From the NCBI GenBank assembly GCA_028875855.1, contig JAGWVA010000032.1, positions 1 through 45,109 on the forward strand: DNA of 45,109 nucleotides, given 5' to 3'. Positions 1-9,769 of this stretch are shown here, piece after piece; the first letter of the stretch is position 1; every line of letters begins with the position of its first letter. The DNA comes from Paracoccaceae bacterium. GTDB taxonomy: Bacteria; Pseudomonadota; Alphaproteobacteria; Rhodobacterales; Rhodobacteraceae. A program made the position numbers and the translations under genes. Below the pieces are notes generated by a model that worked only from the letters and a program-made list of their open reading frames with translations, had not been told where the DNA came from and ran no database searches.

Positions 1-275
1 GCGAGGCGCGCCTGCGAATGGGTCAGCGCGCCTTCGGCCATCTCGCGCGCGACGGGTTCGGACACCGCGCCATGGGCGGCCAGCGTCTCGGCCCGCACGC
101 CCAGCATCTCCTGCTTGGCGGCGTTGGAATATGTGACGAAGCCGCGATCCACGACGTCCGATGAGCCGGGAACATCCGTCAGCGCCGCCGCCACCATCCC
201 GCCTGTGCAGCTTTCGGCGGTCGCAATCATCACGCCAGCCGCCCGGGCGGCGGCCAGCACCGCCTCGGCGGTCAT
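1..275 (-). CDS. pncC: CinA C-terminal-domain protein / NMN amidohydrolase, 3' end outside window
   Basis: The first 91 codons are visible; the rest runs off the left edge. The N-terminus has the family signature [20 protein letters not shown] (residues about 18-37), which contains the conserved Ser of the CinA C-terminal amidohydrolase fold. In this family the enzyme hydrolyses nicotinamide mononucleotide to nicotinate mononucleotide plus ammonia, in pyridine nucleotide recycling. The open frame starts directly with this domain, so it is the short stand-alone PncC type and not full-length CinA with the COG1058 domain. Its ATG overlaps the stop of pgpA (ATGA), so it is probably the last gene translated from ispDF-pgpA-pncC. 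The family is clear; deamidase activity is inferred from homology. Confidence 0.85.
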   Translation of the reverse strand, partial: MTAEAVLAAARAAGVMIATAESCTGGMVAAALTDVPGSSDVVDRGFVTYSNAAKQEMLGVRAETLAAHGAVSEPVAREMAEGALTHSQARL

Positions 276-796
276 CGGGCGATCAGCCCGTGATAGACGC
301 CCGCCGCGACGATCACCACGGCGGCGGCCATGAGACCTGCGTAGATATCGTCGAGCATCACGCCCGCTGCGTCGCCCCGCCGGTCGGCCCGGCCGACGAA
401 CCAGGGCTTCCAGATGTCGAACAGGCGGAAGGCAAGGAAGGCGGTGACATAGCCCGGCCAGGGAAAGGTCCAGCTGTCGAGCCCGGCGAACCAGAACCCG
501 GCAGAGGGCGCGCACATGGCGATCCACTGGCCCGCCACCTCGTCGATCACGATCTCGGACGGGTCGGTGTCGCCGGGGTCCCGATCCGCCAGATCGCGCG
601 TCACCACGGCAAAGCCCAGCACCGTGACGGCGAGCGTGCAGACCAGCAGCATCGGAAAGCCGCCGATCCCGTGCAGGAAGATCGCCAGCACCACCGCCAG
701 CGCCGAGGCCCAGGTGCCCGAGGCGGGTTTCGCATAGCCCACGCCGAACAGCGTGGCGACCATGCGCGCGGAGCTGAGGTTCTTCGGCGCGCTCAT
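272..796 (-). CDS. pgpA: Phosphatidylglycerophosphatase A
   Basis: 174-residue integral membrane phosphatase that converts phosphatidylglycerol phosphate to phosphatidylglycerol, the last step of PG synthesis, at the inner membrane. The N-terminus carries the PgpA hallmark around [19 protein letters not shown] (residues about 17-35). The acidic motif [14 protein letters not shown] (about 78-91) and the later [11 protein letters not shown] are also family-typical, and hydrophobic segments are spread along the protein. Length matches the family (about 160-175). The ATG at 796 overlaps the ispDF stop, and the stop overlaps the pncC start, both as ATGA. This suggests translational coupling of isoprenoid, phospholipid and NAD-salvage genes. 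The start is supported because the longer upstream frame only runs inside ispDF. Confidence 0.93.
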   Translation of the reverse strand: MSAPKNLSSARMVATLFGVGYAKPASGTWASALAVVLAIFLHGIGGFPMLLVCTLAVTVLGFAVVTRDLADRDPGDTDPSEIVIDEVAGQWIAMCAPSAGFWFAGLDSWTFPWPGYVTAFLAFRLFDIWKPWFVGRADRRGDAAGVMLDDIYAGLMAAAVVIVAAGVYHGLIAR

Positions 797-1941
797 GCCT
801 GCACCAGCGTCGCGGTGGCCAGCGCCGCGATCCCCTCTTCGCGCCCGGTGAAGCCCAGCCTCTCGGTCGTCGTCGCCTTCACGCTGATGCGGTCCATGTC
901 CATCTCCATGATCTGTGCCAGCGCCGCGCGCATCGCCTGAGCGTGGGGCCCGATCTTCGGGCGCTCGCACAGCAGCGTCACGTCGCAATGGGTCACGATG
1001 TAGCCCCGCGCCCGGGCAAGTCCCGCGGCATGCGCTAGGAAGATATGCGAGGCCGCGCCCTTCCATTGCGGGTCCGACGGCGGGAAATGCCGCCCGATGT
1101 CCCCCTCGGCCAGCGCGCCGTAGATCGCGTCGGTCAGCGCGTGCATCCCCACATCGGCATCCGAATGCCCCAGCAGGCCCTTGTCATGGGCAATTTTCAC
1201 GCCGCAGAGCCAGACGTGATCGCCGGGGCAGAAGGCATGAACGTCAAAGCCGTTGCCGGTGCGGATATCCATGGCGGTCCCTTTTCTCTGGCGCAGGATC
1301 TGTTCGGCCCGGTCGAAATCGCGGGCATAGGTCAGCTTTATGTTGTCCTCTTCCCCCTCGACGATCCGCACGTCAAGGCCGGCGGCGCGGGCGACCTCGA
1401 CATCGTCGGCGGCAGGGCCCGGATGGGCGCGGTGCGCGGCAAGGATCGGGGCAAAATGGAAGGCCTGCGGGGTCTGCGCACGGTAAAGCCCGTCGCGCGG
1501 CACCATGGCGGAGACAAGCCCCCCCGCGCCGCGCCACAGCGCATCGGTCACGGCCAGCGCGGGCGCGGCGGCGGGGCCTTCGTCCAGCGCGGCGATCAGC
1601 CGCCGGATCAGCGCCGGTGAGATCAGCGGCCGCGCGCCGTCGTGGATCAGGACGCGGCTCACGCCCGTGCCCTCCAGCGCCTCCAGCGCGTTGCGCACCG
1701 AGGCGTCGCGGGAGGCGCCGCCCGCCACGATCCGCGTGCGGGCGTCAATCCAGGGCATGGCGCGGTCGATATCGTCGGGGTGCAGCACCAGCACGATCGG
1801 CCCGACCTCGGCCACCGCGCGGAAGGCCGACAGCGTATGGGCCAGAACCGGCTGCCCGGCCAGCAGGCGCCATTGCTTGGGCAGGCCGCCGCCGGCACGG
1901 GTGCCGCGTCCTGCGGCGACAAGAATGGCTGCGATGGTCAT
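793..1941 (-). CDS. ispDF: Bifunctional IspD/IspF isoprenoid precursor enzyme
   Basis: 382-residue fusion of two MEP-pathway enzymes. The N-terminal half (about 1-225) is the IspD cytidylyltransferase, which makes CDP-methylerythritol from MEP and CTP; it opens with the nucleotide-binding motif [20 protein letters not shown] and has the later IHDGARPL motif. The C-terminal half (about 228-382) is IspF, which forms the cyclic diphosphate; it shows GNGFDVHAF with the metal ligands Asp and His, and LGHSDADV. Fusion is usual in many alphaproteobacteria. Dxr, two steps upstream in the same pathway, lies at the other end of the window. I place the start at 1941, just before the IspD fold, although the frame stays open upstream. 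It is divergent from dusB across 216 bp. Confidence 0.96.
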   Translation of the reverse strand: MTIAAILVAAGRGTRAGGGLPKQWRLLAGQPVLAHTLSAFRAVAEVGPIVLVLHPDDIDRAMPWIDARTRIVAGGASRDASVRNALEALEGTGVSRVLIHDGARPLISPALIRRLIAALDEGPAAAPALAVTDALWRGAGGLVSAMVPRDGLYRAQTPQAFHFAPILAAHRAHPGPAADDVEVARAAGLDVRIVEGEEDNIKLTYARDFDRAEQILRQRKGTAMDIRTGNGFDVHAFCPGDHVWLCGVKIAHDKGLLGHSDADVGMHALTDAIYGALAEGDIGRHFPPSDPQWKGAASHIFLAHAAGLARARGYIVTHCDVTLLCERPKIGPHAQAMRAALAQIMEMDMDRISVKATTTERLGFTGREEGIAALATATLVQA

Positions 1942-2047
1942 GCCGCTTTTCCTGCTGAGGGCCCTGTGGAAAGGCCTTGTCTTTACGACCCCTTCTCTAC
2001 GAAAGGACACACGTCCTGACAACGGTGCGGGCAGTTGCGGCATAACT

Positions 2048-2077
2048 GCACAATAATTAGGCATTGCCTGTTTGTGC
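2048..2077. promoter_or_regulatory. Dyad in the ispDF-dusB divergent region, possible operator
   Basis: The 216-bp region between the divergent ispDF and dusB genes contains a hexamer GCACAA (2048-2053) and its inverted copy TTGTGC (2072-2077). Between them is a perfect 5-1-5 palindrome AGGCA-T-TGCCT (2059-2069). The outer arms are not placed symmetrically around the inner palindrome. In Rhodobacter capsulatus the nifR3-ntrB-ntrC operon is transcribed from a promoter in the equivalent position. Whether this dyad binds NtrC or another regulator cannot be told from sequence alone. Confidence 0.35.
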
Positions 2078-2157
2078 GCCTGTCGTGATACGGTGGCAGA
2101 TTGCCAAGGGCTGGCGCCGGGGCGTAGCCCGGTGGATGACGCGCAAGGAATAGGCAA

Positions 2158-3141
2158 GTGACGATAGAACTGGCAGGTTTCCCCCTGACACCCCCGGTGC
2201 TTCTGGCGCCGATGGCGGGGATCACCGATCTTCCGACGCGCCGGATCGTCGCGCGCTTCGGAGCGGGGCTGGTCGTAAGCGAGATGGTGGCAAGCCGCGA
2301 GGTGGTCACGGCCCGGCCCGAAGCCCGCGCCCGGGCCGAGCTTGGCCTGAACGAATCCGCCACCGCCGTTCAGCTTGCGGGCCGCGAGGAAGACTGGATG
2401 GCCGAGGCCGCGCGGCTGGTCGAAGGGCAGGGCGCGCGGATCATCGACATCAACATGGGTTGCCCCGCGCGGCGCGTGACCTCGGGCTATGCGGGGTCGG
2501 CGCTGATGCGCGATCTCGACCATGCGCTGCGGCTGATCGAGGCGGTGGTGGGCGCGGTCAAGGTGCCGGTGACGCTGAAGACGCGTCTGGGCTGGGACGA
2601 TACGCTACTGAACGCGGCCGAGCTTGCGCGGCGGGCCGAAGGGGCGGGGATCAGGATGATCACGATCCACGGCCGCACCCGCTGCCAGTTCTACAAGGGG
2701 CAGGCCGACTGGGCCGCGATCCGCGCGGTGAAAGAGGCCGTGTCGATCCCCGTCATCGCCAACGGCGACATCACCAGCCCCGCCGAGGCGCGGCAGGCGC
2801 TGGCGCAATCGGGGGCGGACGGGGTGATGGTGGGGCGCGGCGCACAGGGAAAGCCCTGGCTCCTGGCCGAGATCGCCCACGGCCTTGGGTTCGGTCCGGC
2901 GCCCAAGGTGCCCGAGGGCGCGGCGCTGGCCGACCTGATCGCGGAACATCACGCGGCCCTCCTGTCCTTCTACGGGGCCGAACTGGGCCTTCGCGTCGCG
3001 CGCAAGCACCTTGGCTGGTATCTCGACGGGATTCGGGCTGACGCTGCCGAACGGCGCGAACTTTTGACGGCCGAGGCGCCGGGGCAGGTGGCGAGGCTGA
3101 TCCGGACGGTCTTTGGCTCGGGTGAAAGGATCGCCGCATGA
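2158..3141 (+). CDS. dusB: tRNA-dihydrouridine synthase DusB (NifR3)
   Basis: 327-residue flavoenzyme that reduces specific uridines in tRNA to dihydrouridine. Visible family motifs are [14 protein letters not shown] (residues about 16-29), the catalytic-loop region [20 protein letters not shown] with its Cys (about 98-117), ITIHGRTR (about 168-175) and the FMN-phosphate motif [12 protein letters not shown] (about 223-234). Translation starts at a GTG. The stop overlaps the ntrB start (ATGA), reproducing the nifR3-ntrB-ntrC operon known in Rhodobacter capsulatus, where nifR3 is the first gene. Why a tRNA-modifying enzyme is coupled to nitrogen regulators is unknown to me. Full length and intact. 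Confidence 0.95.
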   Translation: MTIELAGFPLTPPVLLAPMAGITDLPTRRIVARFGAGLVVSEMVASREVVTARPEARARAELGLNESATAVQLAGREEDWMAEAARLVEGQGARIIDINMGCPARRVTSGYAGSALMRDLDHALRLIEAVVGAVKVPVTLKTRLGWDDTLLNAAELARRAEGAGIRMITIHGRTRCQFYKGQADWAAIRAVKEAVSIPVIANGDITSPAEARQALAQSGADGVMVGRGAQGKPWLLAEIAHGLGFGPAPKVPEGAALADLIAEHHAALLSFYGAELGLRVARKHLGWYLDGIRADAAERRELLTAEAPGQVARLIRTVFGSGERIAA

Positions 3142-4217
3142 CCCATCCCGCGCCCGGCATCATCTGGTCGTCTCTGCCGATCCCGGCGGTGCTGATCGCG
3201 CCCGACAATCGCATCAGCCACGTGAACCCGGCGGCCGAGACCTTCTTCAACGCATCGGCCCGGTCGCTGACGGGCGCCCTGGCGCTGGATCGGCTGGCGA
3301 TCGACGCGCCGCTTGCGGAAGCCTTCGCCCGGGTGCGCGACAATCAGGCCGCGCTGTTCGTGAACGATGTCGATGTCAGCGTCGGGGATCGCCCGACGGT
3401 GCAGTGCAACGTGCAGATCGCGCCGATGTCGGATCAGCCGGACGTGCTGCTGATGCTGATCTCGCCGCGCGATATCGCCGACCGTCTGGGCCGGGCAATG
3501 AACGTGAAATCGGCGGCGAAATCCGCCATCGGCATGGCCGAGATGCTGGCCCACGAGATCAAGAACCCGCTGGCGGGAATTTCCGGGGCGGCGCAGCTTC
3601 TGTCGATGGGGCTGACCGCCGAGGACCGGGAACTGACCGACCTGATCGTCGAGGAGACGCGGCGGATCGTGAAGCTTCTCGAACAGGTCGAGCAGTTCGG
3701 CAACCTGCGCCCGCCCGAGCGCCGCGCGGTCAATATCCACGACGTGCTGGACCGCGCGCGCAAATCGGCGCTGGTGGGCTTTGCCGCGCAGATGCAGATC
3801 GTCGAGGATTACGACCCGTCGCTGCCGTCCGCCTGGGCGGATGGGGACCAGTTGTTGCAGGTCTTCCTGAACCTTCTGAAGAACGCCGCCCAAGCGGCTG
3901 GAAACAAGGGCGGAACAATCCGCATCCACACCTTCTACGACCAGTCGCTTCGGGTGCGCCACCGCGACGGGCGTCGGCTTGCCCTGCCGCTTCAGGTCGA
4001 GATCATCGACGACGGCCCGGGCCTGCCGCCCGAGATCGCCGCCGATGTGTTCGAGCCCTTCGTCTCGGGGCGCGAGAACGGCACCGGGCTTGGCCTTGCG
4101 CTGGTATCAAAGATCATCACCGATCACGACGGCTGGATCGCCGTCGACTCGGTGCCCGGCCGCACCGTCTTCCGCGTGTCGCTGCCGGTCGTTCCCAGAA
4201 ACATGGAGGCAGAGTGA
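3138..4217 (+). CDS. ntrB: Nitrogen regulation sensor kinase NtrB
   Basis: 359-residue cytoplasmic histidine kinase/phosphatase acting on NtrC; in this family its activity is set by the PII protein. No membrane segment is seen. An N-terminal PAS-like region (about 5-115) is followed by the H-box [19 protein letters not shown], with the phospho-acceptor His139. The ATPase domain follows with the N-box [12 protein letters not shown] (about 242-253), G1 IIDDGPGLP and G2 GTGLGLALV. It overlaps dusB by ATGA, and its TGA overlaps the ntrC ATG by one base (TGATG), so the three genes are almost certainly translated from one mRNA. Confidence 0.96.
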   Translation: MTHPAPGIIWSSLPIPAVLIAPDNRISHVNPAAETFFNASARSLTGALALDRLAIDAPLAEAFARVRDNQAALFVNDVDVSVGDRPTVQCNVQIAPMSDQPDVLLMLISPRDIADRLGRAMNVKSAAKSAIGMAEMLAHEIKNPLAGISGAAQLLSMGLTAEDRELTDLIVEETRRIVKLLEQVEQFGNLRPPERRAVNIHDVLDRARKSALVGFAAQMQIVEDYDPSLPSAWADGDQLLQVFLNLLKNAAQAAGNKGGTIRIHTFYDQSLRVRHRDGRRLALPLQVEIIDDGPGLPPEIAADVFEPFVSGRENGTGLGLALVSKIITDHDGWIAVDSVPGRTVFRVSLPVVPRNMEAE

Positions 4218-5581
4218 TGGACGGCACGGTTCTGGTCGCCGACGACGACCGCACGATCCGGACGGTTCTGACGCAGGCGCTGACGCGGGCGGGCTGCAAG
4301 GTGCATGCGACCTCGAGCCTGATGACGCTGATGCGGTGGGTCGAGGAGGGCAAGGGCGATCTGGTGATCTCGGACGTGGTCATGCCCGACGGCAACGGGC
4401 TGGAGGCGCTGCCCCGGATTTCCAAGGAGCGGCCCGGCCTGCCGGTCATCGTGATCTCGGCGCAGAACACGATCATGACGGCGATCCAGGCGGCCGAGGC
4501 CGAGGCCTACGACTACCTGCCCAAGCCCTTCGATCTGCCCGACCTGATGAAGCGCGCGGCCCGCGCGCTGGAAACCAAGCGCCGCGTGGTGCCGCGCAAG
4601 CCCGACGCCCCGCGCGAAGCGGGCGAGGACCTGCCGCTGGTGGGGCGCACGGCGCAGATGCAGGCGCTCTACCGGCTGGTGGCGCGGGTGATGAACACCG
4701 ATCTGGCGGTTCTGATCACGGGCGAGTCCGGGACCGGCAAATCCCTCATCGCCCGGGCGATCCATGACTTTTCCGACCGTCGCAGCCAGCCCTTCGTGGT
4801 GGTGTCGGGCACCGATCTTGCCGGGATCGACGGCCCGTCCTCGGTGCTGGCCAAGGCGCGGGGCGGATCGATCGTCTTCGACGAGGTGTCGGATTACGAC
4901 GACGACCAGCAGGCGCGCATCGTGCGGATGCTCGACTCGCTGGGCGACCACGCCCCGCGCGTCATGGCGACGAGCCAGATGGACCTGACCTCGCGCATCG
5001 AGGCGGGCACCTTCCGGCGTGACCTGTTCTACCGGCTGGGCGGCGTGACGCTCTCTGTCCCCGGCCTGCGGGAACGGGTGGACGACATCCCGCTGCTGGC
5101 CGACCATTTCCTTGCCCGCTGCGACCGCGAGCTGGGCACGCGGCGGCATTTCTCACCCGAAGCGTTGGAACTGGTGCGCGCCTACAGCTGGCCCGGCAAC
5201 GTGCGCCAACTGGAAAACACCGTGCGCCGGCTCGTCGTCACCTCGCCCGAGGAAGAGATCACCCGCACGGAGGTCGAATCCGTGCTTGGCAGCCAGCCCA
5301 CGATGGAGCCGATGCGCGGCAGCGAGACGGAAAAGCTCTCGGCCTCGGTCGCGCGGCACCTCAAGCGCTACTTTGACCTGCACGGCGGCGCGCTGCCGCC
5401 CCCGGGTGTCTATCAGCGCGTCCTGCGCGAAGTCGAAATGCCCCTGATCGAGATCGCGCTGGACGCGACGGCGGGCAATCAGGCGCGCTGCGCCGACCTT
5501 CTGGGCATCAATCGCAATACCTTGCGCAAGAAGATCACCGACCTTGATATTCGCGTGACTCGTCGCCGAAAGTTGATGTAA
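4217..5581 (+). CDS. ntrC: Nitrogen response regulator NtrC, GAFTGA-less form
   Basis: 454-residue response regulator. The receiver domain (about 4-120) has the acidic pocket VADDD and the phospho-acceptor Asp53 in VISDVVMP. The AAA+ domain (about 138-375) has Walker A GESGTGKS (169-176) and Walker B SIVFDE (218-223). The C-terminal Fis-type helix-turn-helix is about residues 415-450. Between Walker A and B, where sigma54 activators carry loop 1 with GAFTGA, the sequence runs [20 protein letters not shown] and is several residues short. This deletion is established for Rhodobacter capsulatus NtrC, which activates sigma70-type RNA polymerase. I infer the same here. The ATG at 4217 lies directly on the ntrB stop; the frame is open further upstream only inside ntrB. 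Confidence 0.95.
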   Translation: MDGTVLVADDDRTIRTVLTQALTRAGCKVHATSSLMTLMRWVEEGKGDLVISDVVMPDGNGLEALPRISKERPGLPVIVISAQNTIMTAIQAAEAEAYDYLPKPFDLPDLMKRAARALETKRRVVPRKPDAPREAGEDLPLVGRTAQMQALYRLVARVMNTDLAVLITGESGTGKSLIARAIHDFSDRRSQPFVVVSGTDLAGIDGPSSVLAKARGGSIVFDEVSDYDDDQQARIVRMLDSLGDHAPRVMATSQMDLTSRIEAGTFRRDLFYRLGGVTLSVPGLRERVDDIPLLADHFLARCDRELGTRRHFSPEALELVRAYSWPGNVRQLENTVRRLVVTSPEEEITRTEVESVLGSQPTMEPMRGSETEKLSASVARHLKRYFDLHGGALPPPGVYQRVLREVEMPLIEIALDATAGNQARCADLLGINRNTLRKKITDLDIRVTRRRKLM

Positions 5582-5645
5582 AAACGCAACAGCGGCGTGG
5601 CATATAGGTGTCAGCCGCCAATGCGATACCAACATCTGGGGGAGG

Positions 5646-7982
5646 GTGGCGGCCCTTCCCGGCGAGGGCAGTTTGCAGCGCGCAATGCGATCAGGAACCC
5701 TTGAGCGGCTCACAAGGCTGCGGCGGCAGCGCCGGTTCCAGACCATCGCAACGCTGATGCTGGTGGCGCTGGCGCCGCTGCTTGCGCTTGGAACCTATCT
5801 CGTTTTCGGGCCTTTGGGGCATTTCGCCTCCTCTCCGCTGCTTCGGGTCGTTCTGCTGGGAGACCTGATCTACGTGCTGACCGTCGCGGCGCTTGTCGCC
5901 GCACGCGTCGCGCGGATGATCGCGGATCGACGGTCGAAGTCGGCGGGCTCGCGGCTGCACATGCGGCTGACCGGGGTCTTTGTGCTGATCGCGCTGATTC
6001 CCACCATCCTCGTCGCCACCTTCGCCGTGCTGACGGTGAACGTCGGCCTCGAGGGGTGGTTCTCGAACCGGGTCCAGCAGGTGGTGGCCAGTTCGCTCGC
6101 CGCGGCGGAGGCCTATCAGGGCGAACACAAGCGCGACCTGACGACCGATGCCGACACGCTGGCACGATTCCTCGAACGCGCGAGGCAGACGCAGTTCTTC
6201 GTGGACGACGGGCAGTTGCGTCAGCTTCTGATGGCAGGGCAGGCGCAGATCCAGCGCGGGCTGCGGTCGGCCTTCGTGATCGACGGCACGGCCGAGATCC
6301 GCGCAAGGGGCGACCGGTCCTACCTTTTCAACTACACCCCGCCCAAGCCGGCCGATCTGAAGAAGGCCGCCGAGGGCGAGACGGTCATCATTACGGATTT
6401 CAAGGACAACGAGATGCGCGCGCTGGTCGCGCTGACGCCCTATCCGGACCGCTATCTTTACGTCTCGCGCGATGTGGACGGCAAGCTCTTGAACCTGCTG
6501 GGGGAAACCACGCAGACGGTTCGGCTTTACCAGCAGCTTGAACGCAGCCGGGGCAAGCTTCTGTTCGAATTCGGCCTTCTGTATCTTGCCTTCGCGCTGA
6601 TCCTGATCCTTGGCGCGATCTGGCTGGGGTTGTGGTTCGCCGAACGTCTGTCGCGCCCGGTGGGGCGGCTTGCGGGGGCGGCACAGCGCGTCGGCGCGGG
6701 CGATCTCGATGTGCAGGTGATCGAGGAAGAGGGCGACGACGAGATCGCGATGCTGGGGCGGATCTTCAACCAGATGACCCGGCAGCTCAAGGGCCAGCGC
6801 GAGGCGCTGATGTATAACCACCGCCAGAGCGAGGCGCGGCGGCGGCTGTTCGATTCGGTGCTGTCCTCGGTGACGGCCGGGGTGATCGGGCTTGATGCGC
6901 AGGGGCGGATCGACTTCATCAACCGCTCGGCCCAGCGGCTGCTGGCGCTGGATGGCGGCCACGACACCGGGCGCGATCTTGGCGCGGCGGCTCCGGAACT
7001 GGAACATCTGTTCGAGAAGCTTCGCAGCGGCGCCTCGGCGGTCGTGCAGGAAGAGATCAAGGTGAGCCGCAAGGGGCGGCTGGAAAGCCTGCTGGTGCGG
7101 ATGGCGATGCGGCGCGGCGAGGACGGGCGGCTGGAAGGCTACGTCGTCGCCTTCGACGATGTGACCCAGCTTGTCGGCGCGCAGCGCATGGCCGCCTGGG
7201 GCGACGTCGCGCGCCGCATCGCGCATGAGATCAAGAACCCGCTGACCCCGATCCAGCTTTCGGCCGAACGCATCCGGCGCAAGTTCCGCAATCAGGTCAG
7301 CGTCGAAGAGGCCGAGGCGCTGGACCAATATACCGAAGTGATCATTCGGCAAACCAATGACTTGCGGCGCATCGTTGATGAATTCTCGCGCTTTGCCCGG
7401 ATGCCTGAGCCAGAGCGTGCCGAGCATGACCTTGTGCGGCTTGTGCGCGACGCCGTTGTGCTTCAGGAACATGCCCTGCACGGCGCACAGCTGACCGCCG
7501 CGCTGCCCGACCATCCGATGATGATGGAACTTGACGCGACGCTGATGTCCCAAGCCTTTACAAACCTGTTGAAGAATGCCGGGGAAGCCATTGAAAGCTA
7601 TGCCGAACATGGCGCCGAGGAGGGCTATCGCCCTGAAGTGCGCGTGGCCCTGGTCGAAGAAGCGGACGCGGTCGTGATCCAGATCGCCGACAACGGGGTC
7701 GGGCTGCCGGAAGACCGGTCGCGTCTCTTCGAGCCCTACGTGACGACGCGCGCGAAGGGCACGGGGCTCGGCCTGCCGATCGTGAAGAAGATCATCGAGG
7801 AACATGGCGGCACGCTGGCGCTGGTCGATGCGCCGCCCTTTGCCGAGGGCGCCCGGGTGGGCGCCATGGCTGAAATTCGCCTGCCGCCGGCCGCCCGGAT
7901 TGCCCGGGCCGCAAAGGCACAGGCCCCCGCGCCGGGGACACCCGACACGGCGCACACCAGACCAACGGGGACGGAAGAATGA
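5646..7982 (+). CDS. ntrY: Nitrogen regulation sensor kinase NtrY
   Basis: Membrane histidine kinase of about 778 residues that pairs with NtrX. Predicted membrane segments lie near 33-56, 64-90, 108-135 and 308-331, with a periplasmic sensor region about 136-307. Then come HAMP (about 332-385), PAS (about 400-505), the H-box [17 protein letters not shown] with His527, and an ATPase domain with TNLLKNAGEAI, IADNGVGLP and GTGLGLPIV. Start choice is uncertain: the GTG at 5646 touches a GGAGG with no spacing, a TTG at 5673 follows GAGG at a good distance, and the first ATG is at 5685. All precede the first membrane helix, so function is unaffected. It is 64 bp after ntrC and overlaps ntrX by ATGA. 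Confidence 0.93.
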   Translation: MAALPGEGSLQRAMRSGTLERLTRLRRQRRFQTIATLMLVALAPLLALGTYLVFGPLGHFASSPLLRVVLLGDLIYVLTVAALVAARVARMIADRRSKSAGSRLHMRLTGVFVLIALIPTILVATFAVLTVNVGLEGWFSNRVQQVVASSLAAAEAYQGEHKRDLTTDADTLARFLERARQTQFFVDDGQLRQLLMAGQAQIQRGLRSAFVIDGTAEIRARGDRSYLFNYTPPKPADLKKAAEGETVIITDFKDNEMRALVALTPYPDRYLYVSRDVDGKLLNLLGETTQTVRLYQQLERSRGKLLFEFGLLYLAFALILILGAIWLGLWFAERLSRPVGRLAGAAQRVGAGDLDVQVIEEEGDDEIAMLGRIFNQMTRQLKGQREALMYNHRQSEARRRLFDSVLSSVTAGVIGLDAQGRIDFINRSAQRLLALDGGHDTGRDLGAAAPELEHLFEKLRSGASAVVQEEIKVSRKGRLESLLVRMAMRRGEDGRLEGYVVAFDDVTQLVGAQRMAAWGDVARRIAHEIKNPLTPIQLSAERIRRKFRNQVSVEEAEALDQYTEVIIRQTNDLRRIVDEFSRFARMPEPERAEHDLVRLVRDAVVLQEHALHGAQLTAALPDHPMMMELDATLMSQAFTNLLKNAGEAIESYAEHGAEEGYRPEVRVALVEEADAVVIQIADNGVGLPEDRSRLFEPYVTTRAKGTGLGLPIVKKIIEEHGGTLALVDAPPFAEGARVGAMAEIRLPPAARIARAAKAQAPAPGTPDTAHTRPTGTEE

Positions 7983-9391
7983 GCAGCATCCTGATTGTCG
8001 ACGACGAACGCGATATCCGGGAATTGATCTCGGACATCCTGCGCGATGAGGGCTATGTCACGCGACTTGCAGGAAATTCCGACGAGTGCATGGCAGCGAT
8101 CAACGAAGAGGCGCCGGCGCTGATGATCCTCGACATCTGGCTCAAGGACAGCCGGATGGACGGGATCGACATCCTCAAGACGGTCAAGCGCGACAACCCG
8201 GACGTGCCGGTGGTCATCATCTCGGGCCACGGCAACATCGAGATCGCCGTCGCCGCGATCAAGCAGGGCGCCTATGATTTCATCGAGAAACCCTTCAACA
8301 TCGACCAGCTGATGGTCGTGGTCAGCCGGGCGATGGAGACCTCGCGGCTGCGGCGTGAAAACGCGGACCTGCGCAGGCGCGACGCCGGATCATCCGAGAT
8401 GATCGGTTCATCCAATGCTTTCAAAGCCTTGCGGTCACAACTTGAGAAAGTCACGAAGTCGAACGGACGGGTGATGCTGACGGGGCCTTCGGGCTCGGGC
8501 AAAGAGGTCGCGGCGCGCTTCATCCATGCCCAGTCGAACCGCGCGGCGGCGCCCTTTGTCACCGTCGCCTCTGCCGCGATCCAGCCCGACCACATGGAGG
8601 CGGTTCTGTTCGGCCGGGAAACGGCCGAGCGCGGTGTTGAAAAAGGCCTTCTGGAACAGGCACATGGCGGCGTCATCTACTTCGACGAGGTGGGCGACAT
8701 GCCGCTTGGCACGCAGTCGAAGATCCTGCGCGTGCTGGTCGAACAGCAGTTCACGCGGGTGGGCGGGACGGACAAGGTGCGGGTGGACCTGCGCGTCATC
8801 TCGTCCACCACGCGCAACCTCAAGGCCGAGATCGCCGCCGGCAACTTCCGTCAGGAGCTTTACGACCGTCTCAACGTCGTTCCGATCAGCGTGCCCGCGC
8901 TGGACGAACGCCGCGACGACATTCCCGATCTGGCACGCCATTTCATCGAACTTCTGAACGCCACGCAGGGCCTGCCCGCGCGCGAACTGTCGGACGAGGC
9001 GACGGCGCTCTTGCAGACGATGCCCTGGCCCGGAAACGTGCGGCAGTTGCGCAACGTGATCGAGCGGGTGCTGATCCTTGGCGATGGCAGCGGCCCGATC
9101 GAGGCGCGCGAAATCCCGGGCGGCGGCGCGGGCCCGAACGGCGAGGGGCGGGTGGTGCTGTCGGGCGGGCTTGCGACGCTGCCGCTGCGCGAGGCGCGCG
9201 AGCTGTTCGAAAAGGAATACCTGATCACCCAGATCAACCGGTTTGGCGGCAACATCAGCCGCACGGCAAGCTTCGTGGGCATGGAGCGCTCGGCGCTTCA
9301 CCGCAAGCTGAAATCGCTGGGCGTGGTGACTTCGGGCAAGGGGAATGGCCTGCACGGGCGGGCCGGCGCGGACGAGGATGACGACGACTAA
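7979..9391 (+). CDS. ntrX: Nitrogen response regulator NtrX, GAFTGA-less
   Basis: 470-residue NtrC-family regulator partnered with NtrY. The receiver domain has the acidic pair VDDE near residue 8 and the likely phospho-acceptor Asp52 in MILDIWLKD. The AAA+ domain has Walker A GPSGSGKE (169-176) and Walker B GVIYFDEVGD (231-240). The loop-1 position reads LFGRETAERGVEKGLLEQAH, without GAFTGA. The Fis-type HTH near residues 420-450 ends in SALHRKLKSLGV, followed by an acidic tail. NtrX proteins of alphaproteobacteria commonly lack the sigma54-contact loop, and in some species NtrYX controls respiration and cell envelope genes as well as nitrogen genes. The ATG overlaps the ntrY stop (ATGA). 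Confidence 0.95.
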   Translation: MSSILIVDDERDIRELISDILRDEGYVTRLAGNSDECMAAINEEAPALMILDIWLKDSRMDGIDILKTVKRDNPDVPVVIISGHGNIEIAVAAIKQGAYDFIEKPFNIDQLMVVVSRAMETSRLRRENADLRRRDAGSSEMIGSSNAFKALRSQLEKVTKSNGRVMLTGPSGSGKEVAARFIHAQSNRAAAPFVTVASAAIQPDHMEAVLFGRETAERGVEKGLLEQAHGGVIYFDEVGDMPLGTQSKILRVLVEQQFTRVGGTDKVRVDLRVISSTTRNLKAEIAAGNFRQELYDRLNVVPISVPALDERRDDIPDLARHFIELLNATQGLPARELSDEATALLQTMPWPGNVRQLRNVIERVLILGDGSGPIEAREIPGGGAGPNGEGRVVLSGGLATLPLREARELFEKEYLITQINRFGGNISRTASFVGMERSALHRKLKSLGVVTSGKGNGLHGRAGADEDDDD

Positions 9392-9515
9392 GGTAACAAA
9401 CTGATTTTAGGTCTGGAATCTTGTCGGTTCCCGATTCATACTTGTGAAGGGACACCCGGTGCGCCACGAGGAGCGGCCACCGACACTGCATGACAAGAAT
9501 AAAGGCACAAGATTC

Positions 9516-9749
9516 ATGGCCGCCGACAAACAGAATTTGCAGGATGCTTTTCTTAACCACGTTCGCAAGACGAAGATCCCCGTGACGATCTTTCTGATCA
9601 ACGGGGTCAAACTTCAGGGTGTCATCACCTGGTTCGACAATTTCTGCGTCCTGCTGCGCCGCGACGGTCAATCCCAGCTTGTTTACAAGCATGCGATTTC
9701 CACCATCATGCCGGGCCAGCCGATCAGCCTTTACGAGGGCGAGGACTGA
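9516..9749 (+). CDS. hfq: RNA chaperone Hfq
   Basis: 77-residue Sm-like protein that forms a hexameric ring and helps small RNAs pair with mRNAs. Sm1 is seen in [20 protein letters not shown] with the distal-face region, and Sm2 in [11 protein letters not shown], which matches the canonical YKHAISTI motif. Short and ending in acidic residues (YEGED), as alphaproteobacterial Hfqs do. The frame is open upstream to 9444, but the conserved start [10 protein letters not shown] fits the ATG at 9516. A 124-bp gap separates it from ntrX, so it may have its own promoter; I could not settle on one. hflX follows after 20 bp, as in many proteobacteria. Its presence is relevant to the small RNA candidate at 26879-26954. 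Confidence 0.97.
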   Translation: MAADKQNLQDAFLNHVRKTKIPVTIFLINGVKLQGVITWFDNFCVLLRRDGQSQLVYKHAISTIMPGQPISLYEGED

Positions 9750-9769
9750 GCCCCGCGAACGCGACGGAC

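Noticed and set aside
5691-7955. A 754-codon minus-strand open frame opposite ntrY
   Set aside because: Same reasoning: NtrY shows all kinase motifs on the plus strand, and the antisense product has shadow-type composition.
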